Of a stretch of DNA of 64,000 bases, positions 17,209 through 25,972 are shown in pieces. How positions within the stretch are numbered: the stretch's first letter is position 1; the number at the start of each line of letters is the position of its first letter. The translations under genes were made by a program, and so were the position numbers. Source of the DNA: Halomonas sp. SSL-5 (lineage in GTDB: Bacteria; Pseudomonadota; Gammaproteobacteria; Pseudomonadales; Halomonadaceae). Under the pieces are notes generated by a model. The model ran no database searches. It was not told the origin of the DNA and worked only from the letters and a program-made list of their open reading frames with translations. The stretch spans positions 248,001 to 312,000 of the forward strand of contig NZ_JAUYWF010000001.1 in NCBI RefSeq assembly GCF_030708455.1. Direction: 5' to 3'.

Positions 17209-18060
17209 ATGCGAGAGCCCACCCCAAAGCGGTGCCTTGGCGTCGTCCTGCTGCTCGGCGGCCTGGTCGCCGGCAGCGCCCAGGCGGCAACCTGGAGCGA
17301 CACCTTCCTCGGCTACCGCTACGGCACCCAGTTCACCGAGCCCGGCAATCCACAGGATATCGAGAAGCACGTACTGCAGTTCACCCATGTGAGCGGCTAC
17401 GCCCTGGGCCAGCATTTCCTCAATCTGGACCTGCTGCAGTCGGACAGCGCCGACCCGGCCAGCGGCGGAGATACCGGCGCCACCGAGGCCTACCTGACCT
17501 ACCGTCACCAGTTGCACCTCGGCAAGCTGACCGGTGAGCCGATGGCGTTCGGACCGGTCAAGGAGGTGGCGCTGACCGGCGGCTTCGACCTCAACACCAA
17601 GAACACCGCGTTTGCGCCGCGCAAGCGCCTGCTGGTGGCGGGGCCGACGCTCAAGTTCGACGTACCCCAGGGCTTCGTCGACATCAGCCTCTTCTATGCT
17701 CACGAATGGAACCACTGCGGGGCGGGCTTCTGCGACGTCAACGAGGTCGAGTTCGACCCCTATTACCAGCTCAACCTGGCCTGGGGGGTGCCCTTCGAGG
17801 TCGGCGCCGCGGGTCTCAAGTTCCAGGGGTTCTACAACTACAACGGCGAGAAGGGCGAGGACTATCAGGGCATCGACACCGAGCCCGAGCAGCTGATGCG
17901 CACCTCGCTGATGCTCGATGTGGGCCAGCTGGCCTGGGGCGGGGAGAACCAGTTGTGGGCCGGTGTCGGCTACGAGTACTGGCGCAACAAGTTCGGTAAC
18001 CACGGCAAGCCTGGCGTGGACACCGACGCGCCGACCCTGCAGCTCGAGTGGCACTTCTGA
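17209..18060 (+). CDS. Tsx-like nucleoside/purine outer-membrane channel
   Basis: A 283-residue outer-membrane beta-barrel of the nucleoside-specific channel (Tsx) family. The signal peptide ends SAQA before ATWSDTFLGYRYG, strands alternate polar and hydrophobic residues throughout, and the chain ends in Phe (LQLEWHF), the outer-membrane assembly signal. Position directly ahead of the urate/xanthine permease suggests passage of purines or nucleosides into the periplasm. It carries its own palindromic box and a GGAG ribosome site. Confidence 0.85.
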   Translation: MREPTPKRCLGVVLLLGGLVAGSAQAATWSDTFLGYRYGTQFTEPGNPQDIEKHVLQFTHVSGYALGQHFLNLDLLQSDSADPASGGDTGATEAYLTYRHQLHLGKLTGEPMAFGPVKEVALTGGFDLNTKNTAFAPRKRLLVAGPTLKFDVPQGFVDISLFYAHEWNHCGAGFCDVNEVEFDPYYQLNLAWGVPFEVGAAGLKFQGFYNYNGEKGEDYQGIDTEPEQLMRTSLMLDVGQLAWGGENQLWAGVGYEYWRNKFGNHGKPGVDTDAPTLQLEWHF

Positions 18061-18080
18061 ACGCCGTCAGGCGACATTGA

Positions 18081-18088
18081 TGTATACA
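18081..18088. promoter_or_regulatory. TGTATACA box upstream of the purine permease
   Basis: A perfect 8-bp palindrome inside an AT-rich stretch about 100 nt before the permease start, identical to the boxes near uraD/uraH and puuE. Likely operator of a GntR/FCD regulator encoded in this island. Confidence 0.6.
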
Positions 18089-18183
18089 ACTTTATATTTA
18101 ATCGACGACAGATTAATGGTCATCGATGTCGACATGCGGTATCCATGGACGACGGACAATAACAGCCCCCGGATAGCCCCATC

Positions 18184-19635
18184 ATGAAAAACAAGACTCG
18201 CAACACCTCGCTGTTCGATTTCGACGGGCGGCCGCCGGTCTACAAGGCCCTGCCCATCTCGTTGCAGCACGTGCTGGCGATGATCGCCGGCGTGATCACG
18301 CCCCCCATCATCATCGCCGGTGTGGTCGGCTCGACGCCCCAGGAGAAGCTGCTGCTGATCCAGGTGGCGGTGCTCGCCTCGGGCGTCTGTACCCTGTTCC
18401 ACCTCTATGGCGTCTGGAAGTTCGGCGCGCGCCTGCCGGCGATCTTCGGCGTCGGCTTCGCCTATGTGCCGACCCTGATCGCCGTGGGCGGACAGTTCGG
18501 CATCGAGGGGATCCTCGGTGCCCAGCTGATCGGCGGCATCACCATGATGGTGGTCGGCTACTTCATCCAGTATATCCGCCACCTCTTTCCGCCCATCGTG
18601 GCGGGCACCGTGGTGCTGGTGATCGGCCTCTCGCTCTACGACATCGCCATCCGCTACATGGCGGGCAGCGGCAACGTCAACGCCGAGGGCTTCGGTGACC
18701 CCGCCAACTGGATGGTGGGCATCATCACCCTGCTGGCAGTTCTCGGCGCCTCCCAGTTCGGCCGCGGCGTGGTGCGGCTCTCGGCGATCATCGTCGGTAT
18801 CCTGGTCGGCTACGCGGTGGCATTGCCGATGGGCATGGTCGACTTCAGTTCGGTGGCCGAGGCGAGCTGGCTGGCGGTGCCGCGGTTCATGCCCTTCGAG
18901 CTGGAGTTCCACTCCGCGGCGATCGTCTCCATGGTGGTGATCTGCGTGATCAACTCGGTGCAGACCATCGGCGATCTCTCCGCCACCAGCGTGGCGGGCA
19001 TGAATCGCGAGCTGAAGACCCGCGAGCTCACCGGCGGCCTGCTCGGCAACGGCCTGACCACCGCGGTGAGCGCGCTGTTCGCGGCGCTGCCCACCTCCAC
19101 CTTCAGCCAGAACGTGGGCATCGTGGCCATGACCAAGGTGATCAGCCGCTCGGTGCTGGCCATCGCCGGTGTGTTCATGCTGCTGGCCGGGCTGAGTCCC
19201 AAGTTCAGCGCCATCATGACCACCATTCCCTACCCGGTGCTGGGCGGTTCCACCATCACGGTGTTCGGGATGATCACCATGACCGGCATCCAGCTGCTCA
19301 TCAAGGACGAGCTCTCGGCCCGCAACGTCACCATCGTCGGCCTCTCCCTGGCACTGGCGCTGGGCATCTCCCAGGTGCCGTCGGCCATCGAGCAGTTCCC
19401 CGAGATGCTGCAGAACGTCATCGGCGGCGCGCCCATCGTGGTGGCGGCGATCACCTCCTTCGTGCTCAACCTGGTGCTGCCGCATCGCTCCCTGGCCGAC
19501 GAGCGGCGCGAACGCGAGGAGATCGCCCGTGCCGACGCCGAGGCCGCGGGCCAGGACCCGGATGCCCAGCCGGTCCCCGAGGCGGACAGCCGCGGCACGG
19601 ATGGCACCGAGGGCACGCCCCAGGCCTGCCGCTGA
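18184..19635 (+). CDS. NCS2-family urate/xanthine permease
   Basis: A 483-residue nucleobase:cation symporter of the NAT/NCS2 family with about 14 membrane segments. The NAT signature is intact as QNVGIVAMTK. The C-terminal tail of about 45 residues is hydrophilic and acidic. The surrounding urate-degrading genes point to urate or xanthine import; the exact base cannot be read from sequence. Confidence 0.9.
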   Translation: MKNKTRNTSLFDFDGRPPVYKALPISLQHVLAMIAGVITPPIIIAGVVGSTPQEKLLLIQVAVLASGVCTLFHLYGVWKFGARLPAIFGVGFAYVPTLIAVGGQFGIEGILGAQLIGGITMMVVGYFIQYIRHLFPPIVAGTVVLVIGLSLYDIAIRYMAGSGNVNAEGFGDPANWMVGIITLLAVLGASQFGRGVVRLSAIIVGILVGYAVALPMGMVDFSSVAEASWLAVPRFMPFELEFHSAAIVSMVVICVINSVQTIGDLSATSVAGMNRELKTRELTGGLLGNGLTTAVSALFAALPTSTFSQNVGIVAMTKVISRSVLAIAGVFMLLAGLSPKFSAIMTTIPYPVLGGSTITVFGMITMTGIQLLIKDELSARNVTIVGLSLALALGISQVPSAIEQFPEMLQNVIGGAPIVVAAITSFVLNLVLPHRSLADERREREEIARADAEAAGQDPDAQPVPEADSRGTDGTEGTPQACR

Positions 19636-19750
19636 CCCCGCGTCTGGTCCCGCAGCCGGGTCTCGACAGAGGCCGCCGCCCGGCCCGATGCCGGGCGGCG
19701 GCGTTTCGCCGGCTCGGCCGACGACGCCAGCTTTCATGACACCGACGACA

Positions 19751-19810
19751 AGCGGGGCGCCGGTTATCCGGCGCCCCGCTAATGGGATATGGGGGGCAGG
19801 TGTGCCCCCC
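19751..19810. terminator. Double hairpin between permease and uraD
   Basis: Two stems lie between the convergent genes: a perfect 13-bp stem AGCGGGGCGCCGG / CCGGCGCCCCGCT with loop TTAT (19751-19780), and an 8-bp stem GGGGGGCA / TGCCCCCC (19791-19810). Each can end one of the two converging transcripts. Confidence 0.7.
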
Positions 19811-19818
19811 TGTTGATG

Positions 19819-20352
19819 TCACTGCCCGGCGTCGGCCCTGGCCTCCAGGCGAAAGCGGGCGATGCGGTTGATCTGCGCCACCGCGGTGCGGCGTTCCTCG
19901 GCGGGGTTGTTCTCCAGGCGTGTCTCGAAGGCGTCGAGGATGGCGTAGCGGTCGCTGCCCTTGACCGCCATCACGAAGGGGAAGCCGAACTTCGCCTTGT
20001 AGGCCTCGTTGAGCCGCTCGAAGCGGGCCATCTCCTCCGGGGAGCACTGGTCGAGGCCGGCGCCGGCCTGCTCGCGGGTAGAGTCGTCGGTGAGCTCCCC
20101 GGCGATGGCGGCCTTGCCGGCGAGATCCGGGTGGGCGCGGATCACCTCCAGCTGGCGCTCGGCGGGGGCGGCGGCGAGTACCTCGCCCATCGCCCCGGCG
20201 AGTCCCTCGGGGGTGTCCTGTGCCGCCGTGAGACCCTTCTCCCAGGTCAGCTCGGCGACCCAGGGGGAGTGCTCGTAGATCTCGCCGTAGGCGGCCACGA
20301 AGGCGGCCTGGTCCAGCTGGCTGGGGCGTGGGCTCAGGGTCCTGTCGCTCAT
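19819..20352 (-). CDS. uraD: OHCU decarboxylase
   Basis: A 177-residue helical enzyme that decarboxylates 2-oxo-4-hydroxy-4-carboxy-5-ureidoimidazoline to (S)-allantoin, third step after urate oxidation. Seen: EHSPWVAE, the catalytic-His segment IRAHPDLAGK (His74), ELTDDSTREQAGAGLD, and the C-terminal FGFPFVMAVKG and ENNPAEE. Divergent from uraH, with a TGTATACA box in the gap. Confidence 0.95.
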   Translation of the reverse strand: MSDRTLSPRPSQLDQAAFVAAYGEIYEHSPWVAELTWEKGLTAAQDTPEGLAGAMGEVLAAAPAERQLEVIRAHPDLAGKAAIAGELTDDSTREQAGAGLDQCSPEEMARFERLNEAYKAKFGFPFVMAVKGSDRYAILDAFETRLENNPAEERRTAVAQINRIARFRLEARADAGQ

Positions 20353-20406
20353 GGTGATGCTCCTTCAGGGGGTGGTCGGGTAGTTCTGGCGAATGCTCCG
20401 AATAAA

Positions 20407-20414
20407 TGTATACA
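20407..20414. promoter_or_regulatory. TGTATACA box in the uraD/uraH divergent region
   Basis: A perfect palindrome (context AAATGTATACAAAAAATG) about 55 nt from the uraD start and 137 nt from the uraH start, in an AT-rich stretch likely to hold both promoters. Confidence 0.6.
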
Positions 20415-20550
20415 AAAAATGTTTTGAAATGTACTGCAAAAATGTCTAAAACTGTTTTCACAGAGTGAGGGTAGCCTCGGGCACCTGCACCGACAAGCGA
20501 AACCCGGTTCGTTCATGACCATCCATCCTGCTACACGAGGAGCACCCATC

Positions 20551-20904
20551 ATGGGACGCCTGACCACCCACGTACTCGACACTGCTCAGGGTCGCCCGGG
20601 AGAGGGCATCCGCATCGAGGTCTATCGCCTGGAGGGCGAGAGCCGCACCCGCCTGAAGGAGGTGGTGACCAACGACGACGGGCGCTGTGACGCGCCGATC
20701 CTCGAGGGCGAGGCCTTCGCTGCCGGCCAGTACGAACTGGTCTTCCATGCCGGGGACTACCTGCGTGCCCAGGGTGTCGAGGCCGAGGAGCCGCGTTTCC
20801 TGGACGTGATCCCGCTGCGCTTCGGCGTGGCCGATGCCGGCGCGCACTACCATGTGCCGCTGCTGCTCTCGCCCTATGGCTACTCCACCTACCGCGGAAG
20901 CTGA
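20551..20904 (+). CDS. uraH: 5-hydroxyisourate hydrolase (transthyretin-like)
   Basis: A 117-residue HIU hydrolase that converts 5-hydroxyisourate, the product of urate oxidation, to OHCU. Diagnostic features: N-terminal [14 protein letters not shown] with the catalytic His, and the C-terminal [11 protein letters not shown], the YRGS signature separating HIUases from transthyretin. I begin at the ATG at 20551 with GAGGAG upstream, which removes 12 unconserved residues. Next to puuD, the source of its substrate. Confidence 0.95.
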   Translation: MGRLTTHVLDTAQGRPGEGIRIEVYRLEGESRTRLKEVVTNDDGRCDAPILEGEAFAAGQYELVFHAGDYLRAQGVEAEEPRFLDVIPLRFGVADAGAHYHVPLLLSPYGYSTYRGS

Positions 20905-20956
20905 GGGGCTGCCCCCGCCGAGATGCCCATAACAAGACGCTAGACGAGGCCCCCCT

Positions 20957-22162
20957 ATGCAAGCCTATCTGCTGGATTTCGGAAACTTCATGCTGCGCTG
21001 GCTGCACGTCATCGCGGCCATTGCCTGGATCGGCGAATCCATCTACTTCGTGATGCTGGACAACGGCCTGCGCACGCCGAAGGCCGCCGAGGACCGCGAC
21101 AAGGGCGTGTTCGGCGAGATGTGGGCGGTGCACGGCGGCGGCTTCTACCACAACCAGAAGTACGCCACGGCGCCGGCCAAGCTGCCCGAGGACCTGCACT
21201 GGTCGTTCTGGAAGGCCTACACCACCTGGCTGTCGGGCTTTGCGCTGTTCATCCTGCTCTATATGGCCAACCCCAGCTTCTACCTGGTCAACCCCAATGC
21301 CAGCTGGGCGTGGGCCGCCAACATGAGCGGCTGGCAGGCCAACGTGGTGGCGCTGCTGTTCCTGCTCGGCGGCTGGGTGGTCTACAACGAGCTGTGCAAG
21401 CGCATCAGCCCGAACATGACCCGCGACGGCCTGCTCAGCGTCGCGGTGGCGGTGATGATGGTGGTGGTCTCCTACCTGAGCACCCAGATCTTTTCCGGCC
21501 GCGCGGCCTTCCTGCTCACCGGCGCAGTGATGGCCACCGCCATGTCGGCCAACGTCTTCTTCTGGATCATTCCGGGGCAGCGCCGCATGGTGAAGGCCAT
21601 GAAGGCGGGCGAGGCCCCCAACCCGCTGGATGGCAAGCGCGGCAAGCAGCGCTCGGTACACAACACCTACTTCACCCTGCCGGTGGTGCTGCTGATGATC
21701 AGCAACCACTACTCCTTCGCCTACTCCCACGAGCAGGCCTGGGTGATCATGTCGCTGTTCATCTTCGCCGGCGCGCTGATCCGCCAGTTCTTCGTCTTGA
21801 TGCACGCCGGCAGGATCCAGCCCGCCTACCCGGTGGCCGGCACCGCGCTGATCGCGGTGGCCTTCTGGGTCGCCATGCCCAGCGTCGGTGGCAACGCCGG
21901 CCAGGCCCAGGCGTCGGTGTCCGTGGGCATGGCCGAGGTGCAGCCGATCATCGAGACCCGTTGTGCCGCCTGCCATGCCAGCGAACCTAGTCAACCTGGC
22001 TTCAATGCACCCCCCGCAGGGCTTGCCTACGATACCCATGCGCAGATCCTGCAGCAGCGAGACAAGATTCGTGAGGTGGTGGCCAGTGGCTACATGCCAC
22101 TGGGCAATATCACCGGCATGACCGAGGAGGAGCGCGAGACCATTGCCGCCTGGTCGGAATGA
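20957..22162 (+). CDS. puuD: Urate hydroxylase PuuD (membrane, cytochrome c domain)
   Basis: A 401-residue integral membrane protein with about eight helices (DUF989 domain, residues about 8-320) fused to a C-terminal cytochrome c domain with one CxxCH haem site (Cys336, Cys339, His340 in CAACH) and a likely axial Met in GYMPLGNITGM. The family oxidises urate to 5-hydroxyisourate and passes electrons to the respiratory chain, instead of making peroxide as UOX does. It replaces uricase/HpxO in this pathway and lies directly downstream of uraH. Confidence 0.92.
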   Translation: MQAYLLDFGNFMLRWLHVIAAIAWIGESIYFVMLDNGLRTPKAAEDRDKGVFGEMWAVHGGGFYHNQKYATAPAKLPEDLHWSFWKAYTTWLSGFALFILLYMANPSFYLVNPNASWAWAANMSGWQANVVALLFLLGGWVVYNELCKRISPNMTRDGLLSVAVAVMMVVVSYLSTQIFSGRAAFLLTGAVMATAMSANVFFWIIPGQRRMVKAMKAGEAPNPLDGKRGKQRSVHNTYFTLPVVLLMISNHYSFAYSHEQAWVIMSLFIFAGALIRQFFVLMHAGRIQPAYPVAGTALIAVAFWVAMPSVGGNAGQAQASVSVGMAEVQPIIETRCAACHASEPSQPGFNAPPAGLAYDTHAQILQQRDKIREVVASGYMPLGNITGMTEEERETIAAWSE

Positions 22163-22265
22163 TCCCTGAGTCACCCGCATGATGACTCCCTTGACCCGCC
22201 CACGTGGCGGGTCCTCTTGTCTTGGGCCTTGTCTCGGGTCGGGGGCATGATTTCACCGGCGTCGC

Positions 22266-22273
22266 GTATACAA
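22266..22273. promoter_or_regulatory. GTATACAA box upstream of the GntR regulator
   Basis: A TGTATACA variant (context GCGTATACAATG) 33 nt before the regulator start; it overlaps a possible -10 (TACAAT). Suggests autoregulation. Confidence 0.45.
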
Positions 22274-22305
22274 TGAGGACAGCCAACCACAGGGAGCCAG
22301 GCCAC

Positions 22306-23022
22306 ATGAACCAGCGTCAGGAGGTCCCCAGCCGCCGCGGCAAGAACGGTGACGGCGCCGAGCGCCACGAGGCGATCCACCGGGCGATCAGCGATGCCAT
22401 CATCGAGCATCGCCTCAAGCCCGGCGCGCGCCTGCGCGAGGATGCCCTGGCGGAGGTGTTCGGGGTCAGCCGCACCGGCATCCGCAAGATCCTCCAGCGC
22501 CTGGCGCTGGAGCAGCTGGTCACCCTCACCCCGCGGCGCGGCGCCAGCGTCACCCGGCCCACCGCCGAGGAAGCCCGGGAGGTCTTCGAGGCCCGCCAGA
22601 TGGTCGAGTGCGGGCTGATGCCCGAGGTGGCAAGGCGTATCGATGCGCAGGGTGCCGAGGCGTTGCGAGAGCTCTCCGCCCGCGAGCAGCAGGCGCTGAG
22701 AGAGGACGATCACAGCGCGGCGATCCGCCATTCGGCGGACTTCCACACTCGCCTGGCACGCCTGGCCGGCAATGCCACCCTGGCCGACTTCGTCGAGCGA
22801 CTCTGCTTCCGCTCCTCGCTGATCCTGGCGGTCTACGGGATGCCCGGCCACCTGGGGTGCGAGACCCATGACCACGATGCGCTGATCGCGCTGCTGGCGA
22901 AGGGCAGGGGGGACGAGGCCGCTGTGCGGATGGGAGAGCACCTGCGCGCCGTGGAGGCCACCCTGGCGATTGTCGAGGAGGAGCAGGAGACGCCGGACCT
23001 GCATCGCATCTTCCACGTTTGA
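22306..23022 (+). CDS. GntR-family regulator with FCD domain (purine island, first)
   Basis: A 238-residue regulator: winged helix in residues about 20-88 (LREDALAEVFGVSRTGIRKILQRL), then a helical FCD ligand domain with metal-binding His/Asp positions (SADFHTRLARLAGN ... HDHDALIALL). It lies between puuD and puuE and has a TGTATACA-type box in its own leader, so it is a strong candidate for the local repressor, perhaps sensing allantoin or glyoxylate. AGGGAG precedes the ATG. Closest functional label would be an AllR/HpxU-like role, but that is inference. Confidence 0.85.
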   Translation: MNQRQEVPSRRGKNGDGAERHEAIHRAISDAIIEHRLKPGARLREDALAEVFGVSRTGIRKILQRLALEQLVTLTPRRGASVTRPTAEEAREVFEARQMVECGLMPEVARRIDAQGAEALRELSAREQQALREDDHSAAIRHSADFHTRLARLAGNATLADFVERLCFRSSLILAVYGMPGHLGCETHDHDALIALLAKGRGDEAAVRMGEHLRAVEATLAIVEEEQETPDLHRIFHV

Positions 23023-23077
23023 CACCCGGGGGCAGCGGCGGGCTTGCGCCGCCGAAGCGGCAGGAGTACATTTCTTG

Positions 23078-23087
23078 TTGTATACAA
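23078..23087. promoter_or_regulatory. TTGTATACAA operator upstream of puuE
   Basis: A perfect 10-bp palindrome, the longest simple form of the box, 57 nt before the puuE start codon. Likely repressor site over the puuE-allE-allA promoter. Confidence 0.65.
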
Positions 23088-23143
23088 AAAAGGTTCGGCA
23101 TTGGTCCCAATGTCGTGCCGTCCAGTAACAACAAGGTGATGGC

Positions 23144-24073
23144 ATGAGCGCTTCCTCCTACCCCCGCGACCTGATCGGCTACGGCCGCACCCCGCCCCAC
23201 GCCAACTGGCCCGGCAACGCCCGGATCGCCGTGCAGTTCGTGCTCAACTACGAGGAGGGCGGCGAGAACTGCGTGCTCCATGGGGACGAGGGCTCCGAGC
23301 AGTTCCTCTCCGAGATCATCGGCGCGGCCAGTTACCCGGATCGCCACCTGAGCATGGAGTCGATCTACGAGTACGGGTCGCGGGCGGGGGTGTGGCGCAT
23401 CCTGCGAGAGTTCGAGCGCCGCGGCCTGCCGCTTACCGTGTTCGGCGTGGCCATGGCGCTGGAGCGCCACCCCGAGGTGGCCCACGCCTTCAAGGAGCTG
23501 GGCCATGAAATCGCCTGCCACGGCTATCGCTGGATCCACTACCAGGAGGTGCCCGAGCACGTCGAGCGCGAGCACCTGCAGAAGGCGATGGCGATCTTCC
23601 AGCGCCTCTACGGGGAGAAGCCGCTGGGCTGGTACACCGGCCGCGACAGCCCCAACACCCGTCGTCTGGTGCTCGACGAGGGCGGCTTCCTCTACGACAG
23701 CGACTACTACGGCGACGACCTGCCGTTCTGGACCCGCGAGAAGGATAGCCAGGGTGTCGAGCATGATCATCTGGTGGTGCCCTACACCCTGGACACCAAC
23801 GACATGCGCTTCGCCGCGCCCCAGGGCTTCAACACCGCCGACCACTTTTTCACCTACCTGCGCGACGCCTTCGACGTCCTCTACGCCGAAGGGGAGGAGT
23901 CGCCGAAGATGCTCTCCATCGGCATGCACTGCCGCCTGCTGGGGCGCCCCGGCCGCTTCCGCGCCCTGCAGCGCTTCCTCGACCATATCGAGGCCCACGA
24001 CCGGGTCTGGGTGGCGCGCCGCGTGGATATCGCCCGACACTGGGCGGAGCATCATCCGGCGCCGGGGCGCTGA
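23144..24073 (+). CDS. puuE: Allantoinase PuuE (polysaccharide deacetylase fold)
   Basis: A 309-residue metal-independent allantoinase that opens (S)-allantoin to allantoate. Seen: the N-terminal YPRDLIGYGRTPPHANWP, LNYEEGGENCVLHGD, and the NodB-like core with HEIACHGYRWIHY and GWYTGRDSPNTRRLV. It is unrelated to AllB. First gene of a plus-strand unit with allE and allA; a long gap with a structured repeat follows. Confidence 0.93.
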   Translation: MSASSYPRDLIGYGRTPPHANWPGNARIAVQFVLNYEEGGENCVLHGDEGSEQFLSEIIGAASYPDRHLSMESIYEYGSRAGVWRILREFERRGLPLTVFGVAMALERHPEVAHAFKELGHEIACHGYRWIHYQEVPEHVEREHLQKAMAIFQRLYGEKPLGWYTGRDSPNTRRLVLDEGGFLYDSDYYGDDLPFWTREKDSQGVEHDHLVVPYTLDTNDMRFAAPQGFNTADHFFTYLRDAFDVLYAEGEESPKMLSIGMHCRLLGRPGRFRALQRFLDHIEAHDRVWVARRVDIARHWAEHHPAPGR

Positions 24074-24135
24074 GTCATATCACTCGTCCGGATGCGCGGC
24101 ATTCTGGCGAACATCTTTGAACTGCCGCTTCCCGA

Positions 24136-24253
24136 AGCGAGAGGCGCCGGGGACAGGTCTGGAGGGGGTCCTATGCCAGGGATGGCATCGGTAGCGCCCA
24201 GGGAGGGGTTCACAGCGCCCCCGAACAGGCCTGTCGCCGGATCAGCCTCGAGC
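24136..24253 (+). repeat. Structured intergenic repeat, copy 2
   Basis: Lies in the puuE-allE gap and ends 50 nt before allE. Basal stem GACAGGTC (24152-24159) / GGCCTGTC (24228-24235), second stem GGGGG/CCCCC. Hairpin A is ATGCC-AGGGAT-GGCAT with loop at 24178-24183; hairpin B is CCC-AGGGAG-GGG with loop at 24200-24205. Sense orientation relative to transcription. Confidence 0.88.
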
Positions 24254-24303
24254 GATGTCTGCCACGGGCACGGCTTTCGGCCCAAGCCTTTTCAGGACAC
24301 ACC

Positions 24304-25137
24304 ATGAACCAACGCACCTACTATGCCCCGCATGGCGGGCATCCGCCCCAGACCCAGCTGCTCTCCGACCGGGCGGTGTTCACCGAGGCCTACGCCTTCA
24401 TTCCCCGGGGGGTGATGCGCGACATCGTCACCAGCAACCTGCCGTTCTGGGAGAAGACCCGGTTGTGGGTGCTGGCGCGCCCGCTCTCCGGCTTCGCCGA
24501 GACCTTCTCCCAGTACATCATGGAGGTTTCCCCCGGCGGCGGCAGCGAGCGTCCCGAGCCCGACCCCGAGGCCGAGGGGGTGCTCTTCGTGGTGGAGGGC
24601 GAGATGACCCTGACCCTGGCCGGCGAGCGCCACCGCATGGTGCCCGGCGGCTATGCCTTCCTGCCGCCGGGCAGCAAGTGGCAGCTGCGCAACGAATCCG
24701 ACGCCCCGGTGCGCTTCCACTGGGTGCGCAAGGCCTACGAGCGGGTCGAGGGCATCGAGGTGCCGGAAGCCTTCGTGGTCAACGAGAACGATATCGCCCC
24801 CAACGAGATGCCGGGCACCGAGGGACGCTGGGCGACCACCCGCTTCGTCGACCCCGAGGACGTGCGCCACGACATGCACGTCAACATCGTTACCTTCCAG
24901 CCCGGCGCGGTGATCCCCTTCGACGAGACCCACGTCATGGAGCATGGCCTCTACGTGCTCGAGGGCAAGGCGGTCTACCACCTCAACCAGGAGTGGGTGG
25001 AGGTCGAGGCCGGCGACTTCATGTGGCTGCGCGCCTTCTGCCCCCAGGCCTGCTATGCCGGCGGCCCGGGCTCGTTCCGCTACCTGCTCTACAAGGACGT
25101 CAATCGCCACGCCGCGCTGCGGCCGGCGATGCGCTGA
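24304..25137 (+). CDS. allE: (S)-ureidoglycine aminohydrolase
   Basis: A 277-residue bicupin that releases ammonia from (S)-ureidoglycine to give (S)-ureidoglycolate, using Mn2+. The first cupin includes GEMTLTLAGERHRMVPGGYAFLPPGSKW, and the second, catalytic cupin has VIPFDETHVMEHGLYVLEGKAVYHLN with the metal-binding Glu/His set, then FMWLRAFCPQACYAGG. Its substrate is normally made by AllC from allantoate; AllC is not in the window. Confidence 0.93.
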   Translation: MNQRTYYAPHGGHPPQTQLLSDRAVFTEAYAFIPRGVMRDIVTSNLPFWEKTRLWVLARPLSGFAETFSQYIMEVSPGGGSERPEPDPEAEGVLFVVEGEMTLTLAGERHRMVPGGYAFLPPGSKWQLRNESDAPVRFHWVRKAYERVEGIEVPEAFVVNENDIAPNEMPGTEGRWATTRFVDPEDVRHDMHVNIVTFQPGAVIPFDETHVMEHGLYVLEGKAVYHLNQEWVEVEAGDFMWLRAFCPQACYAGGPGSFRYLLYKDVNRHAALRPAMR

Positions 25138-25146
25138 GAGCTTGAC

Positions 25147-25275
25147 GGGAGGGGCGCCGGGGACAGGCCTGGAGGGGGTCCGAGGACCAGGGACGGCCGA
25201 GGTAGCGTACAGGGACGTATTCACAGCGCCCCCGATCTGGTCCGGCACTCCGGGGCCTGTCGCCGGGTAAGCCCC
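25147..25275 (+). repeat. Structured intergenic repeat, copy 3
   Basis: Lies in the allE-allA gap and ends 33 nt before allA. Basal stem GACAGGCC (25162-25169) / GGCCTGTC (25254-25261), second stem GGGGG/CCCCC, plus a roughly 15-nt insertion on the 3' side. Hairpin B is GTAC-AGGGAC-GTAT (loop 25211-25216). Hairpin A is weakened by one mismatch, yet keeps its AGGGAC loop (25189-25194). Confidence 0.82.
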
Positions 25276-25308
25276 GATAGGAGAGCCAGAAATGGTCAGG
25301 AGAACGAC

Positions 25309-25794
25309 ATGCTGGAACTGAAAGCCGAACCGCTGACGGCCGAGGCCTTCGCGCCCTTCGGCGACGTTATCGACGCCCGCACCGCCGACTGGTTTCCCAT
25401 CAACGCCGGGCGCACCCGGCGCCACCATGACCTGGCCAAGGTCGAGACCCTGGGGGAGGGCGCGCGGACGCTGATCAGCCTCTTCGTCAGCCAGCCGGTG
25501 ACGCTACCCCTGGAACTCGACTTCCTGGAGCGTCATCCACTGGGCAGCCAGGCCTTCATGCCGCTGCATGAGGAACGCTTCGTGGTGGTGGTGGCGCCAC
25601 CGGGTGACGAGATCGATCCTGCCGAGGTGCGTGCCTTCGTCACCGACGGGCGCCAGGGGGTCAACTACCGCGCCGGCACCTGGCATGCCATCCAGTCGGT
25701 GCTGGAGCGGGAAGGGGAGTTCCTGGTCGTCGATCGCGGCGGCGAGGGGAACAACTGCGATGAATACCCCCTGTCGATACAGGTCGTCCTGTAA
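25309..25794 (+). CDS. allA: Ureidoglycolate lyase
   Basis: A 161-residue cupin-like enzyme that splits (S)-ureidoglycolate into glyoxylate and urea, the last step of ureide breakdown. Seen: LTAEAFAPFGDVID at the start, FVSQPVTLPLELDFLERHPLGSQAF, and the C-terminal GTWHAIQSVLEREGEFLVVDR with the conserved WH. Its glyoxylate feeds gcl, the next gene. A classic terminator follows, separating it from the gcl unit. Confidence 0.93.
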   Translation: MLELKAEPLTAEAFAPFGDVIDARTADWFPINAGRTRRHHDLAKVETLGEGARTLISLFVSQPVTLPLELDFLERHPLGSQAFMPLHEERFVVVVAPPGDEIDPAEVRAFVTDGRQGVNYRAGTWHAIQSVLEREGEFLVVDRGGEGNNCDEYPLSIQVVL

Positions 25795-25820
25795 CGCAGG
25801 GTCTACGGCCTCCCTACAGG

Positions 25821-25854
25821 TACCCAAGCCACTGAAGCGGCTTGGGTATTTTTT
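25821..25854 (+). terminator. Rho-independent terminator after allA
   Basis: A 10-bp stem TACCCAAGCC / GGCTTGGGTA followed by six T (25849-25854). The cleanest intrinsic terminator in the window; it starts 27 nt after the allA stop. Confidence 0.92.
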
Positions 25855-25928
25855 GGATACAAGAATATTTGAAAATATTTTCCACATAGTCTTGACGCTC
25901 CGTTGTGGCGGGCCTAGTCTCGGTATAC
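25853..25928 (+). promoter_or_regulatory. gcl promoter with TGTATACA-type operators
   Basis: TTGACG (25892-25897), 17-bp spacer, TAGTCT (25915-25920) form a good sigma70 promoter. GTATAC in CGGTATACAG (25923-25928) sits on the expected start site, and a one-mismatch version of the box, TTGGATACAA (25853-25862), lies 30 nt upstream of the -35. Arrangement suggests repression of gcl by the island's GntR regulator. Confidence 0.65.
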
Positions 25929-25972
25929 AGAAAATGTTTCCACAAAAATAAATCCCTCAGGAGGAAGCCGTC

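Noticed and set aside
24136..24300. A small protein gene starting at the ATG inside the repeat (MPGMASVAPREGF...)
   Set aside because: The ATG is part of hairpin A of the repeat in several copies, lacks a ribosome site, and the peptide is dictated by RNA/DNA structure.
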